Source: Stenogyne calaminthoides (lineage: Eukaryota > Streptophyta > Magnoliopsida > Lamiales > Lamiaceae). From it: a stretch of DNA of 64,000 nt. This document shows positions 1 to 11,719 of the stretch, piece by piece; the first letter of the stretch is position 1, and every line of letters starts with the position of its first letter. The DNA is taken from positions 19,065,853 to 19,129,852 of the forward strand of contig JBBCBC010000002.1 in the NCBI GenBank assembly GCA_037126765.1. The letters run 5' to 3'. The notes under the pieces are model-generated. The model did no database searches, had not been told where the DNA came from, and saw only the letters and a program-made list of their open reading frames with translations. The translations under genes were made by a program, and so were the position numbers.

Positions 1-600
1 CAAATTGGTAATGGAATCAAAGGCATGTATGAGAAAATAGACCCTGAGTATAGAAAGTTTGTTCATTGTAATGCATGTCATGGGTATGGTCATTATGCAA
101 ATGAATGTGCTAATACTTTGCTTAAACTGAAATTGAATTTCAATGCTACTTTAAGTGATGAATCTGATGAAGAGCATGAAGAAGAAAATGTTGAACGTGC
201 ATTCTACGCTAGAATATACTATGATGATTCCTTACATGATGATTTGGACTATTCTGATTCTGATGTTGAAACAGATGTTACCACATTTGGAGTAACATTA
301 GATGAAGATTGTTCTGATAAAATTGTTAATAGTTTCAATGGTTTAATTGATGATAAAGGAACATCTGATGTGAATAGTGAATCATGTGGATCAGTTTGTA
401 AAGATTTGTTTGATAAATGGGAATCTCAAAATCAGATTCTAAAGTCAATGACTAAGGAAAATGATGACTTGAGAGACTCACTAACCAAACTTGAAGCTAT
501 CTTAACAAGAAAGGATTTGGAAATTTCTAAACTTAAGGAAGAATTGAAATGTTCAACTTTGTGTTTTAAGAAATATATGCCAAAGGATCAGAAATGTTGA
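1..600 (+). pseudogene. gag: Element A gag, C-terminal part with first CCHC zinc knuckle
   Basis: The frame is open from the first base of the window, so this is an internal piece of gag and the Met at 25 is not a true start. A retroviral-type knuckle (CNACHGYGHYANEC, CX2CX4HX4C) lies at about 61-102 and would bind the element RNA. It is followed by a very acidic stretch (DESDEEHEEEN) and a coiled-coil-like C-terminal segment rich in Lys, Glu and Leu. The frame ends in TGA at 598-600; coding resumes in another frame just downstream, so a frameshift has broken the polyprotein here. Two knuckles separated by an acidic/coiled region fit large SIRE-like gag proteins. Confidence 0.8.
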
Positions 601-1019
601 AAGATGCTTTGATGGTTGGTAAATTTAACACTACTGGTCTTGGTTTTGAAACAACTTCTAAAAGCTTTAAACTTGTGAAATTTGTTAAAGCTGGAGAAAA
701 GACAAATGTTGAAACTCCAGTGGAAACAAAAGTTCACATTAAGAAGAAGAAAAAGAAGTATGTGTGTCACTATTGTTCTAGTCATGGTCATATTCGTCCA
801 TATTGTGATAAATTAAAAGAGGACATGAAGGTGTTACATACTGAAGTTTCTGAGTCACAATGTGCTAAAACTGAATGGGTCAGTAAACAAGATGTGACTT
901 GTAATGTTGTTTATATATCTCTGAAAGCATGTGTGCCTGGTCTATGGTATTTTGATAGTGGTTGTTCTAGCCACATGACTGGTCAAGTGAATTTCCTGTC
1001 TGATTATGAAAAAATTTGA
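594..1019 (+). pseudogene. Element A gag-pol: second CCHC knuckle and aspartic protease start
   Basis: The frame overlaps the upstream gag piece by a few bases. It carries a lysine run, then a second zinc knuckle (CHYCSSHGHIRPYC) at about 768-810, then the protease signature WYFDSGCSSHMTG near 945-984. In Copia proteases the D-S/T-G triplet holds the catalytic Asp, and it is intact here. The frame ends at a TGA at 1017-1019 and the protease continues in another frame from about 1006, so there is a second frameshift. Confidence 0.8.
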
Positions 1020-1452
1020 TGGAGGAAATGTTACTTATGGTGGTGGTTCAAAAGGAAATATTGTTGGGAAAGGTACTCTCAATGTTGAAGGATTTCCTAA
1101 GCTGTCTAATGTCTTACATGTTGATGGTTTGCTTGCTAATTTGATTAGTATAAGTCAACTATGTGATGACAATTTGCATGTCAAGTTTGATAAGAATTCT
1201 TGTTATGTTCTGAATAATGAAAATGAGTGTCTTATGACTGGTAATAGATCAATTGATAATTGTTATCTTATTGGAACTAACAATGTTTGTAATCTTGCCA
1301 AAAATGCTGAAGAAGTTTTATGGCATAAAAAACTTGGACATGTTAACTACAGGAATATCCAGAAACTTGTGAAGATTGGTGCTGTAAGAGGTTTGCCAAA
1401 GCTGAATATAGGAGAAACCATGATTTGTGGTTCTTGCCAGAAAGGTAAATAG
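1006..1452 (+). pseudogene. Element A protease C-terminus and integrase HHCC zinc domain
   Basis: The first part (VTYGGGSKGNIVGKG, then LSNVLHVDGLLANLISISQL) is the C-terminal half of a Copia protease and its linker. The second part has the integrase N-terminal zinc site: WHKKLGHVNYRNI supplies the two His, and CGSCQKGK the two Cys. The frame stops at TAG 1450-1452 immediately after CQKGK. In intact relatives about thirty residues, including the first catalytic Asp of integrase, lie between CQKGK and the GGKRYSLVVVDDFSRY motif. Here that motif follows at once, so a short deletion has removed the first catalytic residue. Confidence 0.8.
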
Positions 1453-1878
1453 GTAATTCTTGGAGGTAAAAGGTATTCATTGGTTGTGGTAGATGATTTC
1501 TCTAGATATACCTGGATTGAGTTTTTGAAAGAAAAATCTGAATTTTTTGTTGCTTTTAAGGTTTTGTATAAAAAGTTTAAAACTGTATACAACTTGAAAA
1601 TGAGTAAGATTAGGTCAGATCATGGTAGGGAATTTGAAAATATCTTGTTTTCTAATTTTTGTGAAAAGAAGGGTATAATGCAAGAATTTTCATCTCCTAA
1701 AACTCCACAACAAAATGGAATAACTGGAAGGAAGAATAGAACTCTTCAAGAAATGGCTAGGGTAATGTTACAAGCTAAATATATTTCTAAAAGGTTTTGG
1801 GCTGAAGCATTAAACATTGCATGCCATATTATTAACAGAGTTTTTATGAGGCCACAAAGTTCAAAAAACTGCTTATGA
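1453..1878 (+). pseudogene. Element A integrase catalytic core (broken)
   Basis: The segment begins with GGKRYSLVVVDDFSRYTW and continues to RSDHGREFEN, which holds the second catalytic Asp. The position of the catalytic Glu (normally NGVVERKNRTLQEMAR) reads NGITGRKNRTLQEMAR, so Glu is replaced by Gly. The first Asp lies in the small deletion just upstream. Two of three DDE residues are therefore missing. The frame ends at TGA 1876-1878 and the integrase C-terminal region resumes in a different frame from about 1868. Confidence 0.82.
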
Positions 1879-2485
1879 GATTCTGAACAACAAGAAACCA
1901 AATCTAAAATACTTTCATGTGTTTGGTTGTGTGTGTTACATTCTGAATGATAGAGATCAACTTCAAAAGTTTGACTCTAAAAGTGACAAAGGTTTTTTCT
2001 TAGGCTATTCTAGAAATAGTAAAGCCTATAGAATTTTCAACCTTAGGTTAAACACTGCTCAAGAATCTGTGAATGTTGTTTTTGATGATACAACTAACAT
2101 AGCAGGAAAAAGTATTGAAGAAGATGTGTCTGGGCATATTGAGATTTCTGCTGGAACTGGAAATTCTGGAAATTCAAAGGATGTTACACCTAATGCCACG
2201 ACATCTGTGACAACATTCTCTGAAAATCCAAAAACAGAAAGTTCAGAAAGCAATACTCAATACACTCATGACAAGATACCTGCTTCCAGAATCATGAAAA
2301 GTCATCCTTCAAACCAAATCATTGGAGATTCTTCTGTTGGGGTACAAACCAGAAGAATGGTAAGCTCAAAAGATGTGGTAAGATATGTTTGTATGTCTTC
2401 TATATGCAACATGGTTAATTCTGAATGCTATCATTCTAAAATTGAGCCTAAAAATGTCAAAGAAGTCTTAAGTGATGAAAATTAG
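1868..2485 (+). pseudogene. Element A integrase C-terminal region and linker to RT
   Basis: The frame starts with TAYEILNNKKPNLKYFHVFGC and runs through FDSKSDKGFFLGYSRNSKAYRIFN, the usual GKGY-like end of Copia integrases. A Ser/Thr/Asn-rich linker to the RT follows. It stops at TAG 2483-2485; the frame then continues with EELNQF and KNDV before the inserted solo LTR at 2536. Those motifs mark the N-terminal edge of the RT. Confidence 0.78.
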
Positions 2486-2535
2486 ATTAATGTTATGCAT
2501 GAAGAACTTAATCAATTTTAAAAGAATGATGTTTG

Positions 2536-3785
2536 TGTTGGTGTATACTGTAAAGCAAACTTTTAGTGAGCTTTTGTGGATGTATATTCAATTTCCTTAT
2601 TATCTGAAATAAATGGTTTTTCACATTATTGCATTCTTATAAATTGATTATGTGTCTGCTTATCTTATATTGTAGACTATGTGGTGGGTTTGTACTCACA
2701 CAGAAGATCACATTGTCAAGTTCCTTATAAGATATAAACAGTATTCACAACTGAGATAGTTCTGGACATAACTATTAGTTTAAGTTGTAGTATAAACTTG
2801 TTGGTGGCTTGTCTTGGCCATTAGTTTATACTAGTGCGCTATGTCGTATTGAATGGGTCACAGATAAGGCATGTTCTTCTATCCTGACTGTTATGAAGAA
2901 CTAGAGGTCTTGGTGACTTTTGTAATTCTCAACCCTAAGTGTGGTGTTTAGATATGTGTGGTGCTTGTTCACTGCTTTGATTTGCAATAGGTGAGAATCT
3001 TGGTAGATCTCTCATACTTTGTATTTTAGGTAGTGACATCGCTCACATGATATCTATTTATTGTCATTGGGGCACCGTGTCCTGGACATCCAGGATGATG
3101 ACGTCCCCTTGAGGAAACTCATAAAGGATTGTCGTATTAAACCCTGCAGGTGGATTTAATCCGTATGATAACAAGGCTTAGTGGTACTACTCAACGAATA
3201 ATAGATATTAATTAATTAAAGCAGTCAGAAGCTTTAATAATTAATGGACGTGCGATATCTTTAACATGGGGAATTATAAAGTCTAATAGAATCCCTGATT
3301 TGGTTCAGGATAGGAGGGAGTGCAACATTTATTTTCTAGTGGGATGAATTAATGTTCTCGGGCCAAATTAATGTTCTGGGCTGAACATAAGAGTATTTGG
3401 GTCCGGAAGAAGCCCAAACCCTATACCTTCTAATGGATCCCTAGTCTGGCCCACGAAACCTGAGGAGTAAAAATAAAGGAGTCTGGTTTCATTTAAAACC
3501 CTAGCACACGAAATCTGAAAACAAAACAGCCGGGCGATTAGGGTTTTTGGGATACGAAACTATAGGCCCTTCTCCACGTTCGATAGATTGCTATCCACTC
3601 GGCATTCGGACAAGGCTGGGAAACAGACTAGAAGATCTGTAGTGGAATAAACGCCTCGATCTTCAAGGGTAACGAATCTAAACCTTACTTTAGACGCATG
3701 TTTAGGTTTTAATTTTAATACGTGTACGTTTGGTATCCAATAACGATTCTGGGTGACGGATCGCCTTCACCGGCGTGATCCATCA
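2536..3785 (+). mobile_element. Solo LTR of family B inside the RT of element A
   Basis: The 1250-bp sequence starts TGTTGGTGTATACTG and ends GATCCATCA. It is flanked by a perfect 5-bp TSD, gtttg (2531-2535 and 3786-3790). It is closely similar along its length to both LTRs of element B (34663-35911 and 41233 onward). There is no primer binding site or internal sequence: the A RT frame resumes immediately after the TSD. It therefore arose by insertion of a full B element followed by LTR-LTR recombination. Its TATA region near 3464 is degraded compared with the B LTR at 35597. Confidence 0.93.
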
Positions 3786-4747
3786 GTTTGGTCACTAGTT
3801 CCAAGACCTAGTAACACTAATGTTATTGGAACCAAGTGGATCTTTAAGAACAATACTGATGAGTCTGGAAACATAGTAAGGAATAAGGCTAGATTGGTTG
3901 CCCAAGGATACACTCAAGTTGAGGGTATTGATTTTGATGAAACATTTACACCGGTAGCTAGAATTGAATCTATTAGATTGTTGTTAGCTATTGCATGCTT
4001 TATGAATATCAAATTACATCAAATGGATGTAAATGCTACATTTTTGAATGGTATCTTGAATGAAGAAGCTTATGTTGAACAACCCTTAGGATTTGAAGAT
4101 CCTCACTATCCTGATCATGTTTATAAGCTTAAGAAAGCATTGTATGGCTTGAAACAAGCTCCTAGAGCTTGGTATGGCAGATTGACTGACTTTCTTTTAC
4201 AATTTGGTTTTGTTAGAGGAGAAGCAGACGAGACTTTATTCATTAAACATGTTAATGAAGGGTTGATGACTGCACAAATTTATGTTGATGACATAGTATT
4301 TGGTGCAACATCAGACAAGATGCTTAATGAATTTGTTGAGGCAATGTCATCTACATTTGAGATGAGCATGGTTGGAGACTTGAACTACTTTTTAGGTCTG
4401 CGGATCAAGTAAAAAGATGATGGAACCTTCATATGCCAAAGCAAATATGCAAAAAACCTAGTTAAGAGATTTGGTCTTGAGAACTTGAAGTATATGAAAA
4501 CACATATGGGATCAACTCAGAAGTTGAACAAAGACAGTGTTGATCAAGATGTTGATCACACACTGTACAGATCCATGATAGGTAGTCTTCTTTATCTTAC
4601 CTCTAGTAGACCTGAAATTATGTATAGTGTTTGTGTTTGTGCTAGGTACCAAGCTAATCCAAAGGAATCTCACATGAATGTTGTGAAGAGGATTATCAGA
4701 TATGTTGCTGGAACAACAGATCTTGGTATATGGTATACAAAGGACAC
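3786..4747 (+). pseudogene. Element A reverse transcriptase (broken) and start of RNase H linker
   Basis: After the solo LTR the RT reads WSLVPRPSNTNVIGTKWIFKNN, then RLVAQGYTQVEGIDFDETF, QMDVNATFLNG, YGLKQAPRAWY and the catalytic box QIYVDDIVFG. Both Asp of YVDD are present. A TAA at 4410-4412 follows RIK; the same protein continues as KDDGTFICQSKYAKNL and then SLLYLTSSRPEIMYSVC in another frame to 4747. Element C cuts it after the codons for TKDT. The rest of RNase H is found 28 kb away at 33154. The Met at 3753 lies in LTR sequence and is not real. Confidence 0.85.
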
Positions 4748-6109
4748 TGTAGGTCCTGAATGGGTTTTAATGAGGCAGAAGTCTAGAGGGGAGGGGTAAA
4801 TAGACTTCTGAAACTTTTTTGTGAGATCAGGTGTGAAAGCAAGTTTCCTGATCAGAGTGCGAGTGAATCAGTATAGACTGATATCCAACTTACTGATCGC
4901 TCAAGAGAAGATCAGTTCAGTGTCTATCAACTTAACTGATTGTGCAGAAGATAAGATTAACCCGTGTGAAAAACCAGTTTTTCAAATCAGATCCTAAGTT
5001 TTTTGAAACAGATCAGATGACGAAGTGCCAAACTGATCAGATCAGCTGCTTGATGCAAAACTGATCCAAACTTAGAATATGCATACAAATTTGAATAAGA
5101 GGTGTGTGTATAAGTGTAAAACAGATAAAACACACAAGATTTATAGTGGTTCGGACAACTTATCCTACGTCCACTCTTCCCTATAGTAGGGGCACCAACT
5201 AAACCAACTGGATTTAGATTAATGTGTTAGTCCAACACAATACAACAAATGTTTCAAGAGTTCTCACTCAACCAATCCCAGAAATCAAGACTAGAAACCC
5301 TAGCTTGAGATCTTGTTAAACAAACTTAACCTAACACTTGGTTTGCGTATAAGATTTGAGTTGTTCCAACTCGAATTCTATCCTATCTTCTGAGTAGCCT
5401 AAAGCTAAAGGATAAGAATTCTTGCTAAGAATTATAGGATGAACACTTAGAAATATTCTTGAGTTCTTGGTGTTCTTCGTGCGGAAATGGCTTGTGTTTG
5501 AGCTTTTAATAATTTTCGTAACCTTACTCTGAAGGTTTGATCCCATATTTATAGAACTTGAAATCAAAGAGCCATTGGAGAGCAATTTGAATTTTAGGCT
5601 ATTTTTGGTAGCTTGCAGGCTTTATTTGACGTGATCAGGGGCGGCCCATGTCGTCTTCGTGTATATTTGTCCTTTCTAGTCGTTTGCCATGATATGCCAT
5701 ATTCTGCATCGTCAGTTTTCATACATACGTGTCGAGTTCTTAGTGGCTAGCAAGTACACTGATTCGGAGCATTGCAAAACCAGCTAAGTTGACATTCTTC
5801 TTGTCTGATTTCCTCCGTATGTTTTGGATACGAGGGTAAGCTTATCTCGTTTCTGACTTATCTCGATTGACTGATCAGTATTTTACTGATCAGGCTACCT
5901 TGAGTCTTCTGATATAATTGTCTTAGCTTCAACTATATCGACTCTTCTGATATCTTAGATAGAAAAGGTCTTCTTGATATAGTGCCATTTTCTTCTGATC
6001 TTTAGATATTCTTATCTTTGACATCTTCTGATCTAGACTTCTGATGGCTTCTGCTGATCTTGTCTTCTGTTGTTTTGGAACTTCCATCAAAACTATAAAT
6101 TTCCCAACA
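4748..6109 (-). repeat. 3' LTR of element C
   Basis: The 1362-bp LTR starts, read on the minus strand, with TGTTGGGAAATTTATAG next to the polypurine tract and ends in CCTACA at 4748. It matches 31671-33153 along most of its length. About 120 bp present in the 5' LTR (roughly 32970-33115) is absent here, and there are smaller differences near 5985-6040. This length difference shows an indel in one LTR after insertion or heterogeneous parent LTRs. Confidence 0.92.
5546..5553 (-). promoter_or_regulatory. TATA-like box in the 3' LTR of element C
   Basis: On the minus strand the sequence reads CTATAAATATGGGATC. The same motif is at 32468-32475 in the 5' LTR. The position inside the LTR suits a Pol II promoter; activity is not shown. 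Confidence 0.5.
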
Positions 6110-6124
6110 ATTTCCCCCTTTTTG
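6110..6124 (-). promoter_or_regulatory. Polypurine tract of element C
   Basis: The minus strand reads AAAAAGGGGGAAAT directly before the TGTTGGG start of the 3' LTR. This is the plus-strand DNA primer site in LTR retrotransposons. It fixes the minus orientation of C. Confidence 0.85.
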
Positions 6125-6302
6125 ATGGAATCAAAACATTAACTAGAAAGCATGTTGAACAGGTAATAATATAACAGAGAAAAAATAGTAAATCAGAAGA
6201 CAAAGAGATTTTGTCTTAAGATCAGAAAATAGAACATTTCATTGATATGGTATCAGCATTACAAGTACATGTCTGAAATATTCCTAATCTGATCTTACAG
6301 AA
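6125..6302. other. Element C 3' untranslated stretch between CACTA and PPT
   Basis: This short AT-rich stretch belongs to element C, between its extra ORF (beyond the CACTA) and the polypurine tract. I see no ORF. It ends with the gaa that forms the TSD of the CACTA element. Confidence 0.7.
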
Positions 6303-7240
6303 CACTACAGGAAATTCAAGAAATCGCGACGAAAAAATTCGTCACTGAAACATCATTTTTTGTCACAAATGATAATTTGTTACGAATTTTTTTGTGGCAT
6401 AGATCGTCATTTATAGTGCGTGGTATTATGAAAAATATGACGGTATATTAATTCGTCGTGAAAAGGGCATCATTTGGTGACGAAAAAGGTCATCGTCCCT
6501 ATATGTTTTCATCTATTGTGACGCATAAATTGTCACTTTAGGCAAAAAAATTAATCGCTTAATATGACGTTTCGTCACTAAAGTTCAATTTTACGTGACA
6601 ATATAAATAATTGTCACAAAAAAAGTTACTTTAGTGACGTTAATTTTGTCACAATTAGCTTGGTTATTTCGTCACATTTTCTATATTCGTCAAGAAAGAG
6701 TTGTTATTCGGTGACGAAATATTGATCGTCGTTATATGTGTACATATAAAATCACGATAAAATTTGTCACTAAATAGTATGATTTAGTGACAATTTTTAT
6801 TGTCGCAAAATGATGTGGAAATTGTGACGAATTATTTTTGTCACTATAATGTATTATTTAATGACAAAAATAATAATCATCACTAGAAGTTTAGATTTTG
6901 TGACAATATATTGTTCGTCATATTTGACATTTTCTCGTCATGAAAGAATTGCAAAGAAATGACGAAAAAAATGATCGTGGTTATGTATATAGATATAATG
7001 ACAACTGAATTTCGTCACAAAAAATTGGACTTTAGTGACGAAATATTCGTCGTCGTTAAAGATGTACAAATGGTGAGAAATTTTTTTTGTCATTAAAAAA
7101 TATTATTCAGTGACGATGATGATAATCGTCGCTAAAGAAATTGATATAATAACAACATATATCGTCGTGATTAATTAATATACCGTGACTATTATTTCGT
7201 CATAAAAATGATACATATTGTGACACATTTATTTCATCGT
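6303..7240. repeat. Left subterminal repeat array of the CACTA element
   Basis: From about 6325 to 7240 the sequence is crowded with short motifs such as GTGACGAA, TTCGTCAC, ATTGTCAC and CGTCGTTA in both orientations, with variants. CACTA transposases bind arrays like this during transposition. The matching array is at the other end (about 21770-22620). Spacing is irregular, unlike a CRISPR array. Confidence 0.85.
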
Positions 7241-8794
7241 GAAATAATTAATTTTATTATCAATTTATTTGAATTATATATATATTAAATCAGTAATAAT
7301 ACTAAATAATAAATATTACAACAAAAACTAAATTAATTAAAGATAAAAAAATTAATTTGCATAAACAAAAAAATCCTTCAAACAATTAGAAATCAATTAA
7401 CAATTTTTGTTATCAATACTACATGAAACAATAAACTAAAAAAACCAATGTCTTATATGTCTCCAAACTAATTTTCATGTCATTATTCCTTTTTGCACTT
7501 CAAACTACGATGATGAAACCTTCTCCCCTGTAGATATCACCTATAAAAACAATATCATATCAAATGAATTTATAAGAAAGCATAACTCCGTAAAGTATCA
7601 AGAAAACGATAATCCTAAACTTTAAATGCAAAAATACACTTACCATTCAAGAATGCATTGAAGGTGGAAATCATGCTTGCAGCTTGTAACCTACACGACA
7701 AACAGTTTCCCTAATAGTAAGAAACAGCACAAACAATTCAACCAAAAACAAAACGTCCAAACAGAACACTATATTTTCACTTCACCGTGGAAGGATCACT
7801 ATCAGAAAAGCCCTCAAGGCATATGCTAAATATGGAACTTCACTGACACACAAGATCTTAAGACTGTGTAAAAGAATATTAGATAATGGAAGTATCACAA
7901 TCACCATAATTGACTGGACGAGTTAAACAAGAATTCCAAGCAGTTGATGAATCCAGAAAATAAAAGGAAAAATAAACAAAAATACATAACTGATCACAAA
8001 AATCAAAACCATCAGTCCCAAATTTCACTCAAGTTAACACAGAATGCCATAGCTTTACACACAAGCATGAAACAATTTCAGCTATACTAAATCTCGGGTC
8101 TCACAGTAATTCCTTCACATAATCAAAATCTAAGATTGAGTAAATGATTTAGCATTCAAATCCAAGGCATTAGGGGTCAAAACAGTAGCATGGTTAGGTT
8201 TAGAAACCATCCCAATTTCAGACTAGAAGAACCAGTAGCATGTTTCATACTCAATGCACCAGAATTCAAGTTTTCAATATATGCAGCATTCTGCAAACCA
8301 GAATCAGGCCCCAACTTCGAAAGTTCAAAACCAAATTTAGGCAAATCCCTAGAAATCACAGAAGGAATAAGCACGTTATCAGAAACGAAAGCCAAATTCG
8401 AACCAGAGAATGCACCATTCCGCATAACAGTAAAATTGATCTTAGCACCAGACCTAAATTTCGAAACGTTTGAATGTAATTCAGAAGGAATGAGTACCCT
8501 AACCTCTGTTAATCATTACATCCACGAACTAAAATACAGCAATCTTTACTTAACACACCATAACTAGCACAATTTGGTAGTGAAATATACAAAGTACAGT
8601 ACTACCACTATCTATATACACGCAATACACGTATATCTTGGCTAAAAATATAAATTGTATCACACATATCCACATTTACGTTTGAATCAAATCAGTAGTT
8701 GCAATGCTCCAAAAAATCAGCAATTGCAGCATCTACAAAACCTAATTGCACTTCGAAATAGCATCCACAAGACCTAATCTAGAGAGTGAGAAAC
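7241..8794. other. CACTA interior, AT-rich, no clear gene
   Basis: This lies downstream of the minus-strand ORF1 gene. I see no recognisable protein. One minus-strand frame stays open from about 8503 to 8178 with a plausible amino-acid mix, and the plus strand is also open from 8190 to 8567. I could not relate either to a family, and neither is long enough to be called a gene. Confidence 0.5.
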
Positions 8795-8966
8795 TAGAGA
8801 ACCACATTCCCTTATATGTTATTCATGTTGAACACAAATAACTCATCATATATGCCCTCTTCTAACACAGCCAGCTTTAAAGCTACACATATGAGTAGTA
8901 CTATTAAAAGAAAAATGAAAATAATAATGTAAAGGCTAAAGAAAAACAACAAGAACCAAAAACTCA
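8795..8966. repeat. Direct repeat copy 1 inside the CACTA element
   Basis: A 172-bp segment beginning TAGAGAACCACATTCCC and ending AAAACTCA. A same-length, nearly identical copy is at 17347-17518. Copy 1 sits just downstream of the last exon of the ORF1 gene. Confidence 0.88.
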
Positions 8967-8990
8967 TAAAAAAATAGAAGCTAACCTTAA

Positions 8991-11714
8991 TTATATGTTG
9001 ATCCCTTTCTCCCTCATAAAAGCCATTAGTTTGTTCATAGTTGCACTTTGCTCAGAGAGTTTTGCAGAGAGAATGTCATTTTGCTCAGAGAGTTTTCCAG
9101 ACAGATTTTCATTTTGTGTAGCCAGGACCTCTTTCAAGCTAGTTACTTGAGTTTGTAGTTCTTCCACTTGAGCTCTAGACTGTTGCAACTCTTTCGTTGT
9201 TTCTCTTAGTTCATCTTCATATTCAACAGAAGAATTGTACAATGAACTACGTTTACTTGGAGGCTTTGAACCATAACCATAACCTTTGGTATATCCAGCC
9301 CCATGGCCCAACACCTCCAAGATTATGTCAGCTTCGGTCTTCTCTATTCCGAGCTCAAAATATTCATCTCGCTTACGTTTCATCATTTCTTGGTATTTAA
9401 GCATAAATAAAGTAAATAAAATGCTCAACTGAATTGAAAAAGAAGTAAATTAATCGCAATAATAACATAATCAAATATCATAAATGTCTACACGACTTAC
9501 CCAATTTTCTTTTGACTGGTCGGATATCCACCCATTTTTCTCTGTACTGTGGGTTTGCTCATACAAGTAAATCCGATTGCATGGTTCTTCAAGTTAAAGA
9601 GACTATAAAAAATTATAAAAAAACAGCTACTTCATCACCATACCCAAGAATGAAATAAAAAATTCAAAAAACCCATAATTACCTTCTTTTAATGTTTATA
9701 TGATTTAATTATTGACATATCATCAGGTCTTATGTTCAATTATCTGGGAAATAGGCGCTGTGAATACTCTATGAGAATCAAAAACATGACAAGTAAACGA
9801 ATAATCTAAATATAGGATACTGCTTACCCTTTGTAATGGACATATTTACATAATTATGTTGTAAAGAACTGGGCAGATTAGTTTTATAAACATCAAGATA
9901 AGCAGGGGGCTGTCTAATTCTAGAAGATCTCCTAACATCATCATTATGTTCATTCTGATTAGGCACATTTTGCATAACAACAGGCTCTAAGCTATCTAAC
10001 TCCTCTTGATGATCAATATGAATAGTTTCACTATCATGAGAATCTGAAACCGGGGTATACAACGTATCACCAGAATTAGAAGTAATGTCATTAGCAACAC
10101 TATTATGAGGAGCCACAACAGAAACCAATAGATTCAACAAATGAATAAAAATCATCAGAAAGATCCTCAGTAAATAGAGCAGATTTAGAAATCAAGTCAT
10201 TTATAAAACTCTTTGTATATTGCTTGTCAGAAAAAGGAATAACAGATTCATAAAACCTAACATTTCTAGAAACAAATATTTTCCCAGTATCTAAATTAAG
10301 AGAAGTCTATATCCTTTGGTACCAAAAGGATATCCCAAGAAAACACATTTTGTATCCTTAGGATCAATTTATGTCTATTAGCAGTCAAGGTACAAAACAC
10401 AAACAACCAAAAGACCTCAAATAAGAATGATCAGGCTCCTTCCTATAAAGCATTTCATAAGGAGACCTCAAACATGCTATTGCAAGGAATGCAAAAACTG
10501 AAAACATATACTCCTTTAAAAGCCTCACAATTTCATTTATACTCACAAGTTCATGCGATCGGACTGAAAAAGGCTTTCTTCCAGCAGTATGCTTGCATAG
10601 CATTTTTTCCCTGTTGCTTTTATTTATCTCACTTAAACACTGCAAGAGCATTATAATTGTAACAAAACAAATCACAAACTTTTCCTTGAAAAGTGTTGGC
10701 CATTAAAACTATAACATTATGTGCATTAAAATTAGCAAAGCTAACGTTACCTTGAATTCAAGTGAGGCAAAATAATCAGAGTTTTTCCCAGTTATCTTAG
10801 TAGGGACAGAATTTTGGTTTGTGATCCTTAGCCTCTTGTAGTTCTAGATATTTAAGAAAGAGCTTATGCAACTTATAACGTTGTTGCCTTGTACTTTCTC
10901 TCACCCGATCGACCAGGCTCCATTTCACTCCAGCCTCATCCATATTCAAACCCATATACATCTACAACTCACATAGAACATGCAAATTAGAATAAAAGAA
11001 GGTAAAAACAATATATTGAAGACATAAATATTTATAACCCATACCTGCAGATGATCAAACCCTGGCTTCAATCCATTGTCCTCATCTACCTCTTTCCATC
11101 GTATTGGTACAGGGAGAACTTGTCGCGTTACTATTCCAATATTAGTTGCCAATTTTGCCGACTGGCCCCCATTTATTCATCTCCCAACTGATGGATCCAC
11201 CTTAATCTTTAACTTCTCGAAAGTATCAAAGTACTTCAGCAATCCTTTTCCAGTTGTTTCACCCCGAGTCCTTTTCTTTGAAACAACAACTACACGTGAA
11301 CAAACAAATTGTTTTACAATATATATATTCTTATACATGACTATTATTTTAAAGATAATGAAGAACACGTAAAAAACACCTAAAACTAATAACTTTACCT
11401 GTTGCGGCAGCAGCAACTTCATTTGATGCATGCGGAACGGTCTCCGTAGATGGAATTTGAGAAGTTTCACGTACGGGTTCGGAAGCCTCAGATGCTAAGT
11501 TTGAGAAATTATTTGCACTTCGAGTTCCAGAAATAAGAGGATTTTGTGGACGGCTAGAGTTCTGTTTGCTTGGCAAAGTATTTGGATGCCCTTTTTGAGG
11601 TGTTTCATCTTGACCTCCTGTAACTCTATCATTATTTAAAAATCATTTGAAAAGAGATTGTCTGGTAACGAAGCTGCGCTTCTGTTTCAAGTTCGATGGA
11701 CCTCCGGGAGCCAT
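8991..11714 (-). pseudogene. CACTA ORF1 (TNPA-like, Transposase_24/Ptta family), multi-exon and broken
   Basis: Five exon-like blocks on the minus strand have usable splice sites. (1) 11714-11399 starts MAPGGPSNLKQKRSF and ends at a GTAAAG donor, with one TGA inside. (2) 11289-11045 carries LKYFDTFEKLKI and IGIVTRQVLPVPIRWKEV and ends at GTATGG; it has one TGA. (3) From 10961 to about 10800 reads MDEAGVKWSLVDRVRES in phase and then meets three stops. (4) About 9572-9501 encodes YLYEQTHSTEKNGW and ends at GTAAGT. (5) The last exon, ending 8991, has ILEVLGHGAGYTKGYGYG and a C-terminal coiled coil with repeated KLSEQ. These motifs and their order fit the plant Ptta/En/Spm ORF1 family, which binds subterminal repeats. 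A Copia remnant separates blocks 3 and 4. The start codon is the best candidate, not proven. Confidence 0.75.
9775..10760 (-). mobile_element. Copia integrase/linker remnant inside the CACTA ORF1 gene
   Basis: On the minus strand, about 10470-10385 reads SPYEMLYRKEPDHSYLRSFG, the conserved end of a Copia integrase. From 10155 to 9778 an Asp/Ser-rich linker ends with RRSSRIRQPPAYLDVY, the hinge usually found before Copia RT. RT itself is absent. There are stops between the pieces and no LTR or TSD that I can see. The fragment replaces or fills the intron between two ORF1 exons. Confidence 0.65.
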
Positions 11715-11719
11715 TTCAC

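Noticed and set aside
3753..3785. Met at 3753 as the start of the RT frame
   Set aside because: It lies in the solo LTR; the RT frame truly begins before 2536.
6325..7240. Dense short repeats that could suggest a CRISPR array
   Set aside because: Motifs are only 6-10 bp, occur in both orientations and at irregular spacing, and sit at the end of a CACTA element. No cas-like gene; plant DNA.
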